Below are positions 1 through 9,261 of a stretch of 64,000 bases of DNA, in pieces (the first letter of the stretch is position 1; each line of letters opens with the position of its first letter). This stretch comes from Acinetobacter bouvetii DSM 14964 = CIP 107468 (lineage in GTDB: Bacteria > Pseudomonadota > Gammaproteobacteria > Pseudomonadales > Moraxellaceae). The notes beneath the pieces were generated by a model, which had not been told where the DNA came from, searched no databases, and was given only the letters and a program-made list of their open reading frames with translations. The DNA lies in contig NZ_KB849727.1 of NCBI RefSeq assembly GCF_000368865.1, positions 248,001 through 312,000 of the forward strand, in the 5' to 3' direction. The translations under genes were made by a program, and so were the position numbers.

Positions 1-807
1 GGTATTGCAGGCTTAGCCATCGGTATTTTTGGGGTGGTATTTCTGGGCGGCACACCGGGCGTTATTCAGCAGTTTGGCGGCCAAAGTATGTTCTATGTTT
101 TGGCTGCAGTCATGCTTATTGCCTCTGCTGCATGTTTATTCTTTTTCCCAAAACCGACACGTGCTGTCGATTTTGACAATTATGAGCAGATTAAAAACCT
201 GCCGCCGCTTGGCAAGCCCGTTTGGTTCTGCATGATTGGCGTGGCTTTGCTTGCCATGACTCAAGCCATGACTTTAAGCTTTTATGAGCGGATTGGATTA
301 GAGCGAGGTTTCAGCCGAGATATGGTCACCATGGCCTTGGTCATTTACGGTATTGTCACGATTTTCCCAGCGCCATTGGCGGCATTGCTGGAAAAGCGCG
401 TCAGCATCACGGCCATTATAGCTTTCGGTCCAATATTTCAGGCTATTTTTTCTCTATTGACTACGCACACTCATCAATACGCTGTCTTTGCTCTCGCGGG
501 TCCCTTTATGGCCTTTACCATACTCTTTGTGCATACCTTTGCCTTTGGCTTACTGGCGCGTTTAGATCCAACCGGCCGCGCGGTTGCCGGCACACCAGCC
601 ATGCTGATGGTCGGCGCTGCCGTCGCTCCATTTATCAGCGGAACCATTGTTAAATTTATCAGCTTTGAGGCCATTGGCTATGCCTGCTGTATTGTTGTTG
701 CCGTTCAAGTCTATTTATTCAGCAAAACCCGGAAAGCGGTATTGGCTGGTGAAACAAATATTCCTGCGGCAGTCAAAAATGGCAATGAAACTCAGCCAGC
801 CAATTAA
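1..807 (+). CDS. MFS transporter, C-terminal part (5' end outside window)
   Basis: The reading frame is open from base 1 (GIAGLAIGIFGVVFLGG), so the start codon lies to the left of the window. About 268 codons are visible. They contain strongly hydrophobic segments spaced as in the C-terminal half of a 12-helix major facilitator, with a central loop (NYEQIKNLPPLGKP) ahead of the second helix bundle. The short polar C-terminus ends NGNETQPAN. The substrate cannot be told from this part. A good intrinsic terminator follows at 871-905, so the gene probably ends a transcription unit. The fold is fairly secure, the specificity unknown. Confidence 0.75.
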   Translation, partial: GIAGLAIGIFGVVFLGGTPGVIQQFGGQSMFYVLAAVMLIASAACLFFFPKPTRAVDFDNYEQIKNLPPLGKPVWFCMIGVALLAMTQAMTLSFYERIGLERGFSRDMVTMALVIYGIVTIFPAPLAALLEKRVSITAIIAFGPIFQAIFSLLTTHTHQYAVFALAGPFMAFTILFVHTFAFGLLARLDPTGRAVAGTPAMLMVGAAVAPFISGTIVKFISFEAIGYACCIVVAVQVYLFSKTRKAVLAGETNIPAAVKNGNETQPAN

Positions 808-870
808 CATGGTTTGATCTGTCGACTGCATTTTCTCTTCTGAACAATGCGTAAATCATTTAAGTTTTGA

Positions 871-905
871 CCAGTCTGCCCCTAAATAGCAGGCTGGTTT
901 TTTTA
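871..905 (+). terminator. Rho-independent terminator after MFS gene
   Basis: A nine-base stem (CCAGTCTGC pairing with GCAGGCTGG, with one G-T pair) is followed directly by seven T residues. It sits 63 bases after the stop of the MFS gene. Confidence 0.8.
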
Positions 906-1173
906 TGCTTTTAGGGCTGAATAGATTGCCTAAGCGCAACCCTCAAACAGTAGAAGCCAAGTCTTTCAAATACACACCAAGAAAGTATTTGAAATCCATC
1001 CGCTTTAGATATAACTGATATCTTAAATTCCTGCTTATATTTGACAAACCAGCCCTTGTTTCATGATTTTACGAGCTCTATAGTCTATCTTTTAATCAAA
1101 TCAAGTCTTTATTTTTTAACCTTTTTATAATTTTAAATGCTTGTGATTAAGAAGCTTTTGAATAATTTAACTG
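906..1173. other. Intergenic stretch with one perfect inverted repeat
   Basis: No plausible gene is seen here. At 964-993 a perfect 10-base inverted repeat (TTTCAAATAC and GTATTTGAAA, 10-base loop) stands alone without a T-tract. A TTGACA hexamer at 1041-1046 could be a -35 element for the gene at 1186, but no convincing -10 follows at the right distance. Confidence 0.4.
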
Positions 1174-1185
1174 TTGAGACAACAA

Positions 1186-1617
1186 ATGATGCTTAAAAGG
1201 ATTTTTGGCCTGCTATTTACATTCGCCATGACACAAACTCTCATTGCCGGCGATGTGACGAATTTATCTGGAGAATGGAAAGTGATTGATGATAAAAGTG
1301 GTTTTACATTAGTCAAAGTAAAAGTCACAGAACCCCAACCTCATCTTTATCAAGGTCATATTATTGAAGCATTTAACCCGCCTAATCAGCCTGTGCGGGA
1401 TTTAAGCCATTTAAAAGGCTTTCATCTGCTTCAAGGGCTTAAACAAGACCTAAAAGATCCTTACAAGCTTACTATTGGAGAAGTCGTTGACCCCGCAATT
1501 AATCAACGCTATCAAGTCAATGGTAAACTGACTAAAAGAGGTCATATGATGGTTTTACGCAGCCCTTCAGATTCCAATAAAGCCAGCCGTAAACTGTCAT
1601 GGGTACGCATTCGATAA
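1186..1617 (+). CDS. Secreted DUF2147-like protein
   Basis: This small exported protein begins with a signal peptide (MLKRIFGLLFTFAMTQTLIA, predicted cleavage after IAG). The mature part starts with a GEWKVIDDKSG motif, followed by VKVTEPQPHLYQGHIIE and later a G-L-K segment, the usual layout of DUF2147 beta-barrel-like proteins. The Cys pair found in many family members is missing. A TTG start at 1174 is possible, but ATG at 1186 (or 1189) has GAGAC upstream and puts the signal peptide at the N-terminus, so 1186 is chosen. It stands alone between terminators and its biochemical role is unknown. Confidence 0.6.
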   Translation: MMLKRIFGLLFTFAMTQTLIAGDVTNLSGEWKVIDDKSGFTLVKVKVTEPQPHLYQGHIIEAFNPPNQPVRDLSHLKGFHLLQGLKQDLKDPYKLTIGEVVDPAINQRYQVNGKLTKRGHMMVLRSPSDSNKASRKLSWVRIR

Positions 1618-1629
1618 ATCAATTAAAAT

Positions 1630-1657
1630 AAAAAAGCCTGCATTTGCAGGCTTTTTT
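1630..1657. terminator. Bidirectional terminator
   Basis: A perfect stem (AAAAAAGCCTGCA / TGCAGGCTTTTTT, 2-base loop) lies between the convergent genes ending at 1617 and 1674. A and T runs on either side allow it to act on both strands. Confidence 0.85.
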
Positions 1658-1673
1658 ATTTATCTATTTTTTT

Positions 1674-2798
1674 TTATAGATATGCAGTCGTCACCTGCTC
1701 AAAGCCTTTAGCCAGCAGCATGCTGCGCGCCATCATCGACTCGCCTGCGATTTCCATACGGCCAATTTCACCTGACGTTTCCACAACAAACAAGGCGCGT
1801 TCAAGCCGTTTTTGCATAAAAACAGTGAATACTTTTTCCAAGTTATTGCCAAACTGATCAATCACTTGCGAAAGCACAATTGCATCTTCAACTGCTAGGC
1901 CTGCGCCTGAACCTAAATGCGGCGTGGTTGCATGTACGGCATCACCAATCAGAAGCGCAGCCCCGCGATGCCAATCGCCATTGACCATAACCCGTTCTAA
2001 AGGACGGTAAATAATCGGGGTTTCTGCATTAATGCTGTCGATATATGGCTTTAATACCGGCTCAAATTCCTGCAGCAGCAGCTTGGCAATTCGCGGCAAA
2101 TCTTCAGGTTCACGCCATACTTTTTCCTTAGGCACACATTCCATCATATACATATACATTTGCGTTGGGCTGCAGGGGTTAAAGCCCACTTTCATTGTTT
2201 CAGACTGGAACATACGGCCGCGTACAATATCCGCAGGACGGTCAAATTGCAGGCGCCAGCAGGCTTGCCCTGTATATTCAGGGGCAGCCTGTTCAGGCAT
2301 CAGCAGCTGACGCAATTTAGAAAATACACCGTCCGCGCCTACCACTAAGTCATAGTGCTGTTCACGGCCACTTTCAAATTTCACAAAATTGCCGTGCTCT
2401 AAACTGCTGCGGATCTCCGATACACTGTCGCCCAGAAAAACGGGAATATCCTGTTCCTGCACTTTTTTAGATAAAATATCATGCAGTACAGGGCGTAAAA
2501 TTGCGCCTTCAGATGGGAAGTCATCCGCAATGACGCGTTTAGATAAAACGGTGCGGATAAAATTGCCCTGCTGATCATAAATATCAACCCCATCATGCAC
2601 AAAGCCTTGCGCGGCAATTTCATCCTGCAACCCAAGGTCGCAAAGCGCGCGCAGTGTCAATACTGACAATGTCAGGCCTGTACCCAAGGCTTTCCAATCT
2701 TCTGACTTTTCCACCAGTTCAACGGCATGCCCTGCCTGTTTCAGCTTAATGGCTGCGGCCATTCCGCCTATGCCGCCGCCAAGTACCAATATTTTCAT
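1674..2798 (-). CDS. FAD-dependent monooxygenase (group A aromatic hydroxylase type)
   Basis: A 374-residue flavoprotein of the salicylate/6-hydroxynicotinate hydroxylase type, which uses NAD(P)H and O2 to hydroxylate an aromatic ring in the cytoplasm. Visible motifs are the N-terminal dinucleotide-binding GGGIGG (residues 7-12), the second FAD/NAD(P)H motif GADG (154-157), and the C-terminal GDAVHATTPHLGSGAG block (285-300) that contacts the FAD ribityl chain. Length is normal for the family. It is the last gene of the minus-strand catabolic group and lies 150 bases after the broken aromatic-acid symporter, which suggests a shared substrate. The actual substrate cannot be read from sequence. 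Start ATG 2798 is preceded by AAGGATTAACC. Confidence 0.8.
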   Translation of the reverse strand: MKILVLGGGIGGMAAAIKLKQAGHAVELVEKSEDWKALGTGLTLSVLTLRALCDLGLQDEIAAQGFVHDGVDIYDQQGNFIRTVLSKRVIADDFPSEGAILRPVLHDILSKKVQEQDIPVFLGDSVSEIRSSLEHGNFVKFESGREQHYDLVVGADGVFSKLRQLLMPEQAAPEYTGQACWRLQFDRPADIVRGRMFQSETMKVGFNPCSPTQMYMYMMECVPKEKVWREPEDLPRIAKLLLQEFEPVLKPYIDSINAETPIIYRPLERVMVNGDWHRGAALLIGDAVHATTPHLGSGAGLAVEDAIVLSQVIDQFGNNLEKVFTVFMQKRLERALFVVETSGEIGRMEIAGESMMARSMLLAKGFEQVTTAYL

Positions 2799-2950
2799 GG
2801 TTAATCCTTTAATTTCCAGTCCTAATTTAAACGCATTTATTTCTAACCGATTTGAGCTTAATCAAATTTTAAAGCGCGCTGTATCCAAATACCCACAAAG
2901 CAGTTATGCAAAATTGCGATAGCAAAACAAAGTTCAGTGTCTATTTTTGC

Positions 2951-4056
2951 TTATTCTGCATCCTGCTGTGATAATGAAAAACGAGCAGAATCACGCGCGG
3001 CTTCATACATATTTTTTATGAGCATGCAGAGCGTCATGACTGCAGCAGGTATGGCCAAGATCGTAAAAATTTGACTCCAGCCAATATTGTTATTGACCAA
3101 ATACCCCATGCACATTGTGCCTGCAACTGCACCAAAGCGGCCTATGCCGCACATCCAGGAAACCCCAGTAGTACGAACAGCGGTAGGATAAAACTTGGCA
3201 GCCAATACAGGCAAAGATGACTGCGCCGTATTTTGCAGTGTGCCTGCACAAATCATCAGGATAATGAAAAATGTTAATGATAGATGGAGGGCTGGACCAA
3301 TCAGCGCAACGCAAATTGCAGTAAAAAAAGTACAGACAGCAATCACATAATTGCCGTTAAAATGATCCATCAGCCAGCCATTCAGCATGGCCCCTACACC
3401 GCCTAGGGCAAATAGGCCTGAAACTACAGGACCTAAATGCGGCGGCATATCCGCCTCTTTAAACAGTACCGGCATCCAGTTCATGATGCCATAAAAAATC
3501 ATCAAGCCACAGAAAAAGCATAGCCACAGGCTCAAGGTTCCTGCAAGATATTGACTGGAAAAAACCATCCGCATAGATTGCAATGCAGACAGCTGGCGAC
3601 TTTGCGCTTCTAAGCGAAAATTTTGCTGCAGTGCTAGTGCATTTATTTTTTGCAAAATATTCTGTATCTGTGATTGGTCTGCACCATTCAGCAGTAAATA
3701 CCGCACAGATTCAGGCAGCAGCCATGCCATCAGCATTGCCAGCAGTAAAGGTAAAGCACCGCTCAGCAGCAGCATGCAAAAATAAATACTGAAAATAAAA
3801 GTAATGTTTTACGGCCAAATTGATCGGCCAAAGGCCCGAGAACAATTGCCCCAATTGCTGCGCCGATTAAAGCGGCACTGAGTACAGGCACGAGATCAGC
3901 TTTACTGATCTGCCAATCCCGAATCAGATCTGGCGCAATATAGCCAATTACCGCTGTATCCATGCCATCAAAAAAGGCCACAAAAAACATCATCACAAAA
4001 ATAAGCCATTGAAAATTTGACCAGCCATGCTGATCTAAAAAAGCTTGAATATGCAT
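2951..4056 (-). pseudogene. AAHS-family aromatic acid:H+ symporter, broken by internal deletion
   Basis: Two frames together give most of a PcaK/BenK-type MFS symporter. The first piece (4056-3763, 97 aa) carries TM1, the D-G-M-D motif of TM1 (AFFDGMDTAVIGY) and motif A (GPLADQFGRKTLL), then breaks at SVFIFAC. The second (3775-2951, 274 aa) resumes at SGALPLLLAMLMAWLLPESV, which in intact relatives is in TM6. Roughly 75 residues (about TM3-TM5) are missing and the frame is shifted at the join (about 3763-3780). The total, about 370 codons, compares with about 440-450 in the family. Neither half has all core helices, so the product is very probably non-functional. An SD (AAGGATG) precedes ATG 4056. 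Confidence 0.8.
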
Positions 4057-4189
4057 GTGCTCATCCTTGTCGATGCATCGGAAATATGTGATTTTTTCAG
4101 CATAGCGCAGTGCACCCCAAGCAATGTTCTATGAAGCTGGATATTAGATATTGCAGAAATAGATAGCGCTTAACTCTATAATGTTGGCA

Positions 4190-4226
4190 CAAAAAAAAGC
4201 CGCTCTTTCGAGCGGCAACCAAGGAA
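4190..4226 (-). terminator. Terminator with CCTTGG prefix, GAAA loop
   Basis: Read on the minus strand: CCTTGGTT, a 7-base stem GCCGCTC / GAGCGGC closed by a GAAA tetraloop, then eight T residues. It lies 35 bases after the stop of the exporter gene (4261) and separates it from the AAHS pseudogene, which therefore needs its own promoter. A sister element lies at 35071-35104. Confidence 0.85.
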
Positions 4227-4260
4227 AAGCTTGCTGCAGTTTTTATTGTTTATGATGGTT

Positions 4261-5481
4261 TTATTTCGCAAAAATGACCTGTGATTTTAAATAGCGCTGC
4301 GTCAGTGCAATAGCTGCATTAGAGCAAATGACAAAGATCAGCATTGAAAGCGACATGTTGACTTGCGCACTCCACAGCAGGACATTCAGCAATATCCCGC
4401 TAAGCAGGCCAAAGCCAAATTGCAAACTGCCCATCAAAGCGCTGGCAGATCCCGCCTGACGGCCTTGCTGTGACATGGCTAAAGCTGTAGAGTTCGGTGC
4501 GGTTAATCCAATACCCGCAACAGCTAAAAACAAACCGGCCAGCATTAAGGGCAGCTCAAATACAGAAAAGATAAAAGCAATTAATAATACAAATACGCCA
4601 AAGGCCTGCACTGCTCCGCCCAATGTCAACCGCTGCGCTACGCTATATTTTTTTTCCAGCTTATGGTTCATAGATGACAGCAATACAGTCCCTATCGCAT
4701 TGAATCCAAATACATATGCAAACTGCTGCTGGCTGAAATGATATTGGTCCATGAATACTGCAGATGCCGCATTGATATAGCAAAACAAAATACCAAAGCT
4801 GAAACAGCCAGCCAGCATGGGATATAAAAAACTGCGGTCTTGCGCAATACGTACATACAATTGACCTGCTTGCATAAAAGACAGCTTTAAACGGCGCTCA
4901 GCTGGCAAAGTTTCTTTAAATTGCAAAAGCACCCAAATTAGACTGACAACCCCCAATGCTGTTAAGGCCACAAAAATAGACTGCCATCTAAAAAAGATCA
5001 GCAGCCATGCGCCAAGTGTCGGGGCAATGACAGGTGCAATCCCCATGACAATCATCATGCTTGCAAAGGCTTTGGCGGCATGGGCCGTGTCTAAAACATC
5101 ACGAATTGCCGCTCGCGCCAGCACCAATCCTACACAGCTGCCAAGCGCCTGCAGCACACGGACGATCAGCAGTGTGCTTAAGCTGTCTGCATAAATACAT
5201 AAGATGCTGGCAACCATGTGCAGGCTTAAGCCAAAAATCAGCGGTGTTCTACGGCCAATTCTGTCACTGATGGGGCCATAAATTAATTGACCAATGGCTA
5301 AACCTAAAAAGTAAGCCGGTAGTGAGTTGGATACCAAAAGCGTCGATGTGCCGAAATCACTCGCCATTTCTGGCAGTGCAGGCAAATACATGTCTGTCGA
5401 TAATGGCGCAATCGCAGTCAATACAGCCAGTAGAAGAATCCAGCCCGTACGGTAATGGCTTGGTGATGCATTCATCTGCAT
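4261..5481 (-). CDS. Bcr/CflA-type MFS multidrug exporter
   Basis: A 406-residue, 12-helix inner-membrane transporter of the drug:H+ antiporter (DHA1) class. The N-terminus LSTDMYLPALPEMASDFG is typical of the Bcr/CflA group; motif A (YGPISDRIGRRTPL) follows TM2, and motif C-like glycines (GIAPVIAPTLGAWL) lie in TM5. Length is normal. It follows the SDR gene (gap 92 bases) on the same strand and is closed by the terminator at 4190-4226, so it is the distal gene of an operon headed by the outer-membrane protein gene at 7443. In this context it may export a pathway compound rather than a drug; that is inference. Confidence 0.85.
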   Translation of the reverse strand: MQMNASPSHYRTGWILLLAVLTAIAPLSTDMYLPALPEMASDFGTSTLLVSNSLPAYFLGLAIGQLIYGPISDRIGRRTPLIFGLSLHMVASILCIYADSLSTLLIVRVLQALGSCVGLVLARAAIRDVLDTAHAAKAFASMMIVMGIAPVIAPTLGAWLLIFFRWQSIFVALTALGVVSLIWVLLQFKETLPAERRLKLSFMQAGQLYVRIAQDRSFLYPMLAGCFSFGILFCYINAASAVFMDQYHFSQQQFAYVFGFNAIGTVLLSSMNHKLEKKYSVAQRLTLGGAVQAFGVFVLLIAFIFSVFELPLMLAGLFLAVAGIGLTAPNSTALAMSQQGRQAGSASALMGSLQFGFGLLSGILLNVLLWSAQVNMSLSMLIFVICSNAAIALTQRYLKSQVIFAK

Positions 5482-5573
5482 AGTCCATTTTCCCTATTTT
5501 TAAGCGCAGGGCCCTCTGCAGCCTGAAAAGTTTTAGGCCAGCGCCGCTTTATGTTTGATTATTAAATGCTGAT

Positions 5574-6377
5574 TTAATGCGCTTGAGTTAAAACCGCCCG
5601 ATTCAGCAAACCTTGATCCGCCACGATGGTTTGCCCCGTCATGACTTTATTGTGCTGTGAGGCCAAAAAGGCATAAATTGCCCCATAATCTTCTGCATCC
5701 GGCAAATCCTGCAGCAGGCTGATGGACTGGAATAGATTTAAAAAAGCATCTTTTGGAATATCCGACTGTTTTTGATGATCCAAATTCAAGGCTTTCGGGC
5801 CTTTTAATTGACTGTTGCCAATCGCAGCTGGCGCTACGCCATTGACACGGATCTCGGGTGCAAACTCGAAAGCCAATTGCTGAATCAAACTACGGATTGC
5901 GCCTTTAGTCGCCGTATAGACCGCACCGCCGCCATCCGCGGCATAAGCGGCTGTAGAGGTGGTAAAAACCAATGCCCCGTTGCTGGCTTTCAGTAAACTG
6001 GCAAAAATATGCGCTGTCAGCAAATATCCCTTCACATTGACATGGAACATTTCATCAAAGAGTTGATCCAAATGCTCTGCTGTCATGCTTTGAATCGGCA
6101 GATTGCCATCAAAGATCCCCTGGGCGCCAATCACTGCATCCAATTTTGAATATTTCGCCTGAATGGCTGATTTACATGCGTATAAATCAGCAATCTGAGT
6201 AACGTCACAGCGTAGCAATAAATCCTGCTCATCAAACGCTGAAGCGATCAGCTGCAATTTATCTTGATCAATATCCGTCACAATGACTTGAGCGCCTTGA
6301 GCCTTACAGTATTTGGCAATGCCCAGCCCCAAGCCTGAGCCCGCGCCAGTGATCAATATCGTGTGATTTTGCAGCAT
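5574..6377 (-). CDS. Short-chain dehydrogenase/reductase
   Basis: A classical SDR of 267 residues. It shows the nucleotide-binding TGAGSGLG (10-17), an Asp after beta-2 (VTDID) that favours NAD over NADP, the Asn of the NVK motif (114), the catalytic Ser141, and Tyr154-x3-Lys158 (YTATK). It would oxidise or reduce an alcohol/ketone or cis-dihydrodiol in the cytoplasm. Neighbours (outer-membrane MetA-type protein upstream, exporter downstream, monooxygenase nearby) suggest a role in breakdown of a small aromatic or alicyclic compound. The substrate is not identifiable. ATG 6377 has AAGGAAGAA seven bases upstream. Confidence 0.85.
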   Translation of the reverse strand: MLQNHTILITGAGSGLGLGIAKYCKAQGAQVIVTDIDQDKLQLIASAFDEQDLLLRCDVTQIADLYACKSAIQAKYSKLDAVIGAQGIFDGNLPIQSMTAEHLDQLFDEMFHVNVKGYLLTAHIFASLLKASNGALVFTTSTAAYAADGGGAVYTATKGAIRSLIQQLAFEFAPEIRVNGVAPAAIGNSQLKGPKALNLDHQKQSDIPKDAFLNLFQSISLLQDLPDAEDYGAIYAFLASQHNKVMTGQTIVADQGLLNRAVLTQAH

Positions 6378-6450
6378 ATTGCTTCTTCCTTGATGAGTGT
6401 GTGATCAGAGAGCCTTTTATTTTAGGCCCTCAGTTTCCACATTATTTTAA

Positions 6451-7443
6451 TTACAGCTCTGACGACACATTTGCAGGTTTTGGTTTGTGTTTCATATATA
6501 CAGGAACTGAAATATTCAAAGCAAAACGCCCATCATTGCTGACCGCATTCTTAGTTTCAATATCTTTAGACCAGCTGAGGCCGACAAATAAGCCGCGGCC
6601 AAAATCTTTAAGCACTTGAACGCCTAATCCAATCTGGCGCGCTTTGCCATTTGTGGTGCCGTAATACGCCGTGCCATTATTTTCATCACTGGTCACCTGC
6701 TCACGCACATAGCCAATGGGGCCAATTTGTAAGCCCTGATGGATTGAATCCAGTTTTTTCAGCACAGTGGCGTCAAAGAAGAATTCATCGCCAGAATCGT
6801 ATTTTGTATCGTCATTTTCAAAGTTATAAAAATAATGTGATTCTAGGGAAATGTTCCAATTCTGATTCATTAAGCTATAGCCAACACGCGGGTTAAGCGA
6901 CCAATATTCACCGCTGGTATTTGTCCCCCCAAGTTTCCATGAACCCGTCGTGGTAATGGCGCCTAAACCTGCACTGACAAACTGTCCAGGATTCAATGTC
7001 CATGCAATATCGGCAAAATGCACATCAATATTGGCGATATTGTTATTTGAATGCTTGCCAACATTGCCAAGCATTGGATTGCTGATATCTTCTTCCGCCA
7101 TAATAAATGGAATCGCCACCCAAGCACGGTAATCACCGCCTAATAGTTGCAGCCCAGGCGTATAAATAAAAATTGATGTCGATGCGGGCGCATTCAGTTT
7201 CAGCCCCATATTATCGCCATTGTCATCCTTGAGCTGGCCATTAAGGTGTTTCGTCGAGCTTGTATAGTACAGGCCTGGCGGTAACGGCGCGCTGAGCGGA
7301 ATACCCATGGTATTGCCTGCCGGCGCTTGCGGCGATGCCCCCGGCTCTAAAGCCCAAACCGTATGAGTAATAGAAATACTCAGAAGACTGAAAGCAAATA
7401 CCTGCTTCACTTGTTGTTTTAACATTGCTGACTCCATAGCCAT
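6451..7443 (-). CDS. MetA-pathway-type outer-membrane protein
   Basis: A 330-residue protein with an N-terminal signal peptide (FAFSLLSISITHTVWA), matching the 'phenol MetA degradation' (SphX/MphX-like) outer-membrane family: an opening PLPPGLYY motif, alternating aromatic beta strands (GGDYRAWVAIPF, VGYSLMNQNWNISLESHYF), and a C-terminal strand region. Members occur in clusters for aromatic or hydrocarbon uptake and are thought to form beta-barrel channels. It heads the leftward operon and is divergent from the amidase; the 270-base gap between them holds a clear dyad. Start: two Met codons (7443 and 7437) precede MLKQQVKQVF; the upstream SD is weak. Confidence 0.75.
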   Translation of the reverse strand: MAMESAMLKQQVKQVFAFSLLSISITHTVWALEPGASPQAPAGNTMGIPLSAPLPPGLYYTSSTKHLNGQLKDDNGDNMGLKLNAPASTSIFIYTPGLQLLGGDYRAWVAIPFIMAEEDISNPMLGNVGKHSNNNIANIDVHFADIAWTLNPGQFVSAGLGAITTTGSWKLGGTNTSGEYWSLNPRVGYSLMNQNWNISLESHYFYNFENDDTKYDSGDEFFFDATVLKKLDSIHQGLQIGPIGYVREQVTSDENNGTAYYGTTNGKARQIGLGVQVLKDFGRGLFVGLSWSKDIETKNAVSNDGRFALNISVPVYMKHKPKPANVSSEL

Positions 7444-7644
7444 GTTTAATTTTCAACTCAACGTTATTGAAAATACGTGTCTATAGTCAGCCAAAAAACC
7501 ACAAAGCAGATATCTATGTATTAGATAGAAATATCATCAACAGCCATTGAATCTATGCATAAGTTCGACTGGACGTATGACCATTTGCAGCAGCCCTTTC
7601 ACCTGCATGGACATTTCCTCTATGGTCCGATTCTAAATATAAAA

Positions 7645-7666
7645 TTTGACAATTAGTGTTGTCAAA
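7645..7666. promoter_or_regulatory. Candidate operator/promoter upstream of amidase
   Basis: A perfect 8-base dyad TTTGACAA-N6-TTGTCAAA lies between the divergent outer-membrane protein and amidase genes. Its left arm contains a consensus -35 (TTGACA, 7646-7651), with TATATC at 7668-7673 as a possible -10 (16-base spacer), so a protein bound to the dyad would cover the promoter. No regulator gene for this cluster is in the window. Confidence 0.5.
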
Positions 7667-7716
7667 ATATATCTTATCAATTTTCATTTCATTAAAAGAA
7701 AAATCAGGATTAAATC

Positions 7717-9153
7717 ATGGAAGTACAGCGCGGCTCACGTGTACATAGTTTCACCAATGATGCTTTAGAAGATTTTGATGCAGTAAAAATTTCACAGCTC
7801 ATTCAAAATAAAGAGATTTCGGCTCAAGAAGCTGTTCAAGCCGCCATTAAACGCGCTGAAACAGTCAATCCTGTATTGAATGCGATTCAATTTGAACAAT
7901 TTGAAAAAGCGCTGCAAAACAGCCAGCTGCCCAATAAAGGCATTTTTTCAGGTGTGCCTTTTTTTATGAAGGACAATACCGATTTAGCTGGGCTACCGAC
8001 CCACCATGGTTCTCGGGCCATTCATACACCGCCCATTGCGCAAACGCCTCAATTTAGCCAGCAGCTGGCCGATCAGGGCTTTATCTTTCTAGGCAAAAGC
8101 ACCATGCCTGAATTTGGCTTAAATGCCACAACTGAATATAAAGACGGTTCTGCAACACTGAATCCGTGGCATACCGCATTTTCCAGCGGCGCATCTTCAG
8201 GCGGTTCAGCCGCTTTGGTGGCTGCCGGCGTCGTCCCTATTGCGCATGCCAATGATGGCGGCGGTTCAATCCGCATTCCTGCCGCCTGCTGCGGTTTAAT
8301 TGGCCTCAAGCCAACCCGGGGACGGACGTATGACAGTGAGGCGGCTGCTAAACTGCCCATCAATATTATTTCAGAAGGCATTCTAAGCCGCAGTGTGCGT
8401 GATACTGCACACTTTATTGCGGGCATGGAGCGCAGTTTTTATAATGTGAATTTGCCGAAAATTGGATTGATTGAACATGCATCAAACCGCAAATTGCGCA
8501 TCGGCGTGGCGCAGCGCTCAATTACTGGCACTGTAGATGCCGAAACCAGCGCCACTCTTGAAAAAACAGCAAAACTGCTGGAAAGTTTGGGGCACGATGT
8601 CGAGTATTTCCAGCTGCCTTTTTCACAAAATTTTGTCGATGACTTCAGCCAGTACTGGGGGTTTCTCTCTTTTCTGCTGCAAACATTTGGCAAACAGCTG
8701 TTTGGTTCAAATTTTCAGCCTGGAGAATTGGACCACTTAACGGTCGGGCTATCAAAACTATATAAAAAGAATTTTTATAAAACGCCGTTGTTTTTACACC
8801 GTTTGAAGCAGATCCGTCATGAATATCAGCAGATCTTCACCCAGTTTGATGTCCTGCTGTCTCCTGTACTGGCGCACACTACGCCAAAACTGGGCTATAT
8901 CTCACCGCAGCTGCCTTTTGATGAACTATTTGCACGAATTCAAAATTATGTCACCTTCACGCCGATACAGAATATTGCCGGCGCGCCCGCAATTTCTCTG
9001 CCGATGGGATCAACTACAGCCCATGGCCTACCTATAGGCATGCAATTGTCCGCAAATTTAGGGGATGAACGGACGCTTTTAGAACTGGCATTTGAATTGG
9101 AAGAAGCGCAGCCATGGACTAAAATTAATGCGCAGCAGGTGGGCTCGGAATAA
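7717..9153 (+). CDS. Amidase (amidase-signature family)
   Basis: A 478-residue enzyme of the amidase-signature class, which hydrolyses carboxamide C-N bonds with a Ser-cisSer-Lys triad. The expected residues are present: Lys85 in PFFMKDN, the cis-Ser160 in the SSGASSGGS stretch, and the nucleophile Ser184 in NDGGGSIRIPA. Length is normal. The start at ATG 7717 has CAGGA eight bases upstream. It is transcribed away from the catabolic group and could feed it by releasing an acid from an amide, but this is inference. It lacks the extra domains of GatA and there are no gatB/gatC neighbours, so a tRNA amidotransferase role is unlikely. Confidence 0.85.
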   Translation: MEVQRGSRVHSFTNDALEDFDAVKISQLIQNKEISAQEAVQAAIKRAETVNPVLNAIQFEQFEKALQNSQLPNKGIFSGVPFFMKDNTDLAGLPTHHGSRAIHTPPIAQTPQFSQQLADQGFIFLGKSTMPEFGLNATTEYKDGSATLNPWHTAFSSGASSGGSAALVAAGVVPIAHANDGGGSIRIPAACCGLIGLKPTRGRTYDSEAAAKLPINIISEGILSRSVRDTAHFIAGMERSFYNVNLPKIGLIEHASNRKLRIGVAQRSITGTVDAETSATLEKTAKLLESLGHDVEYFQLPFSQNFVDDFSQYWGFLSFLLQTFGKQLFGSNFQPGELDHLTVGLSKLYKKNFYKTPLFLHRLKQIRHEYQQIFTQFDVLLSPVLAHTTPKLGYISPQLPFDELFARIQNYVTFTPIQNIAGAPAISLPMGSTTAHGLPIGMQLSANLGDERTLLELAFELEEAQPWTKINAQQVGSE

Positions 9154-9222
9154 TTTCCGGCCCCTATCATCACAGCGTATGTTTATTGCAATTACATTTG
9201 ATTGACTTTATACAGCTCCTTC

Positions 9223-9254
9223 AATTAAAAAACCGCTTAAAGCGGTTTTTTAAT
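9223..9254. terminator. Bidirectional terminator between amidase and tagN
   Basis: A perfect 32-base palindrome (AATTAAAAAACCGCTT and its complement) has flanking A and T runs and sits between convergent genes. It insulates the leftward T6SS arm from the amidase. Confidence 0.85.
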
Positions 9255-9261
9255 TGATCTT

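Noticed and set aside
3763..3780. Programmed frameshift in the AAHS symporter gene
   Set aside because: The join lacks about 75 family residues as well as shifting frame, so recoding could not restore a full transporter.
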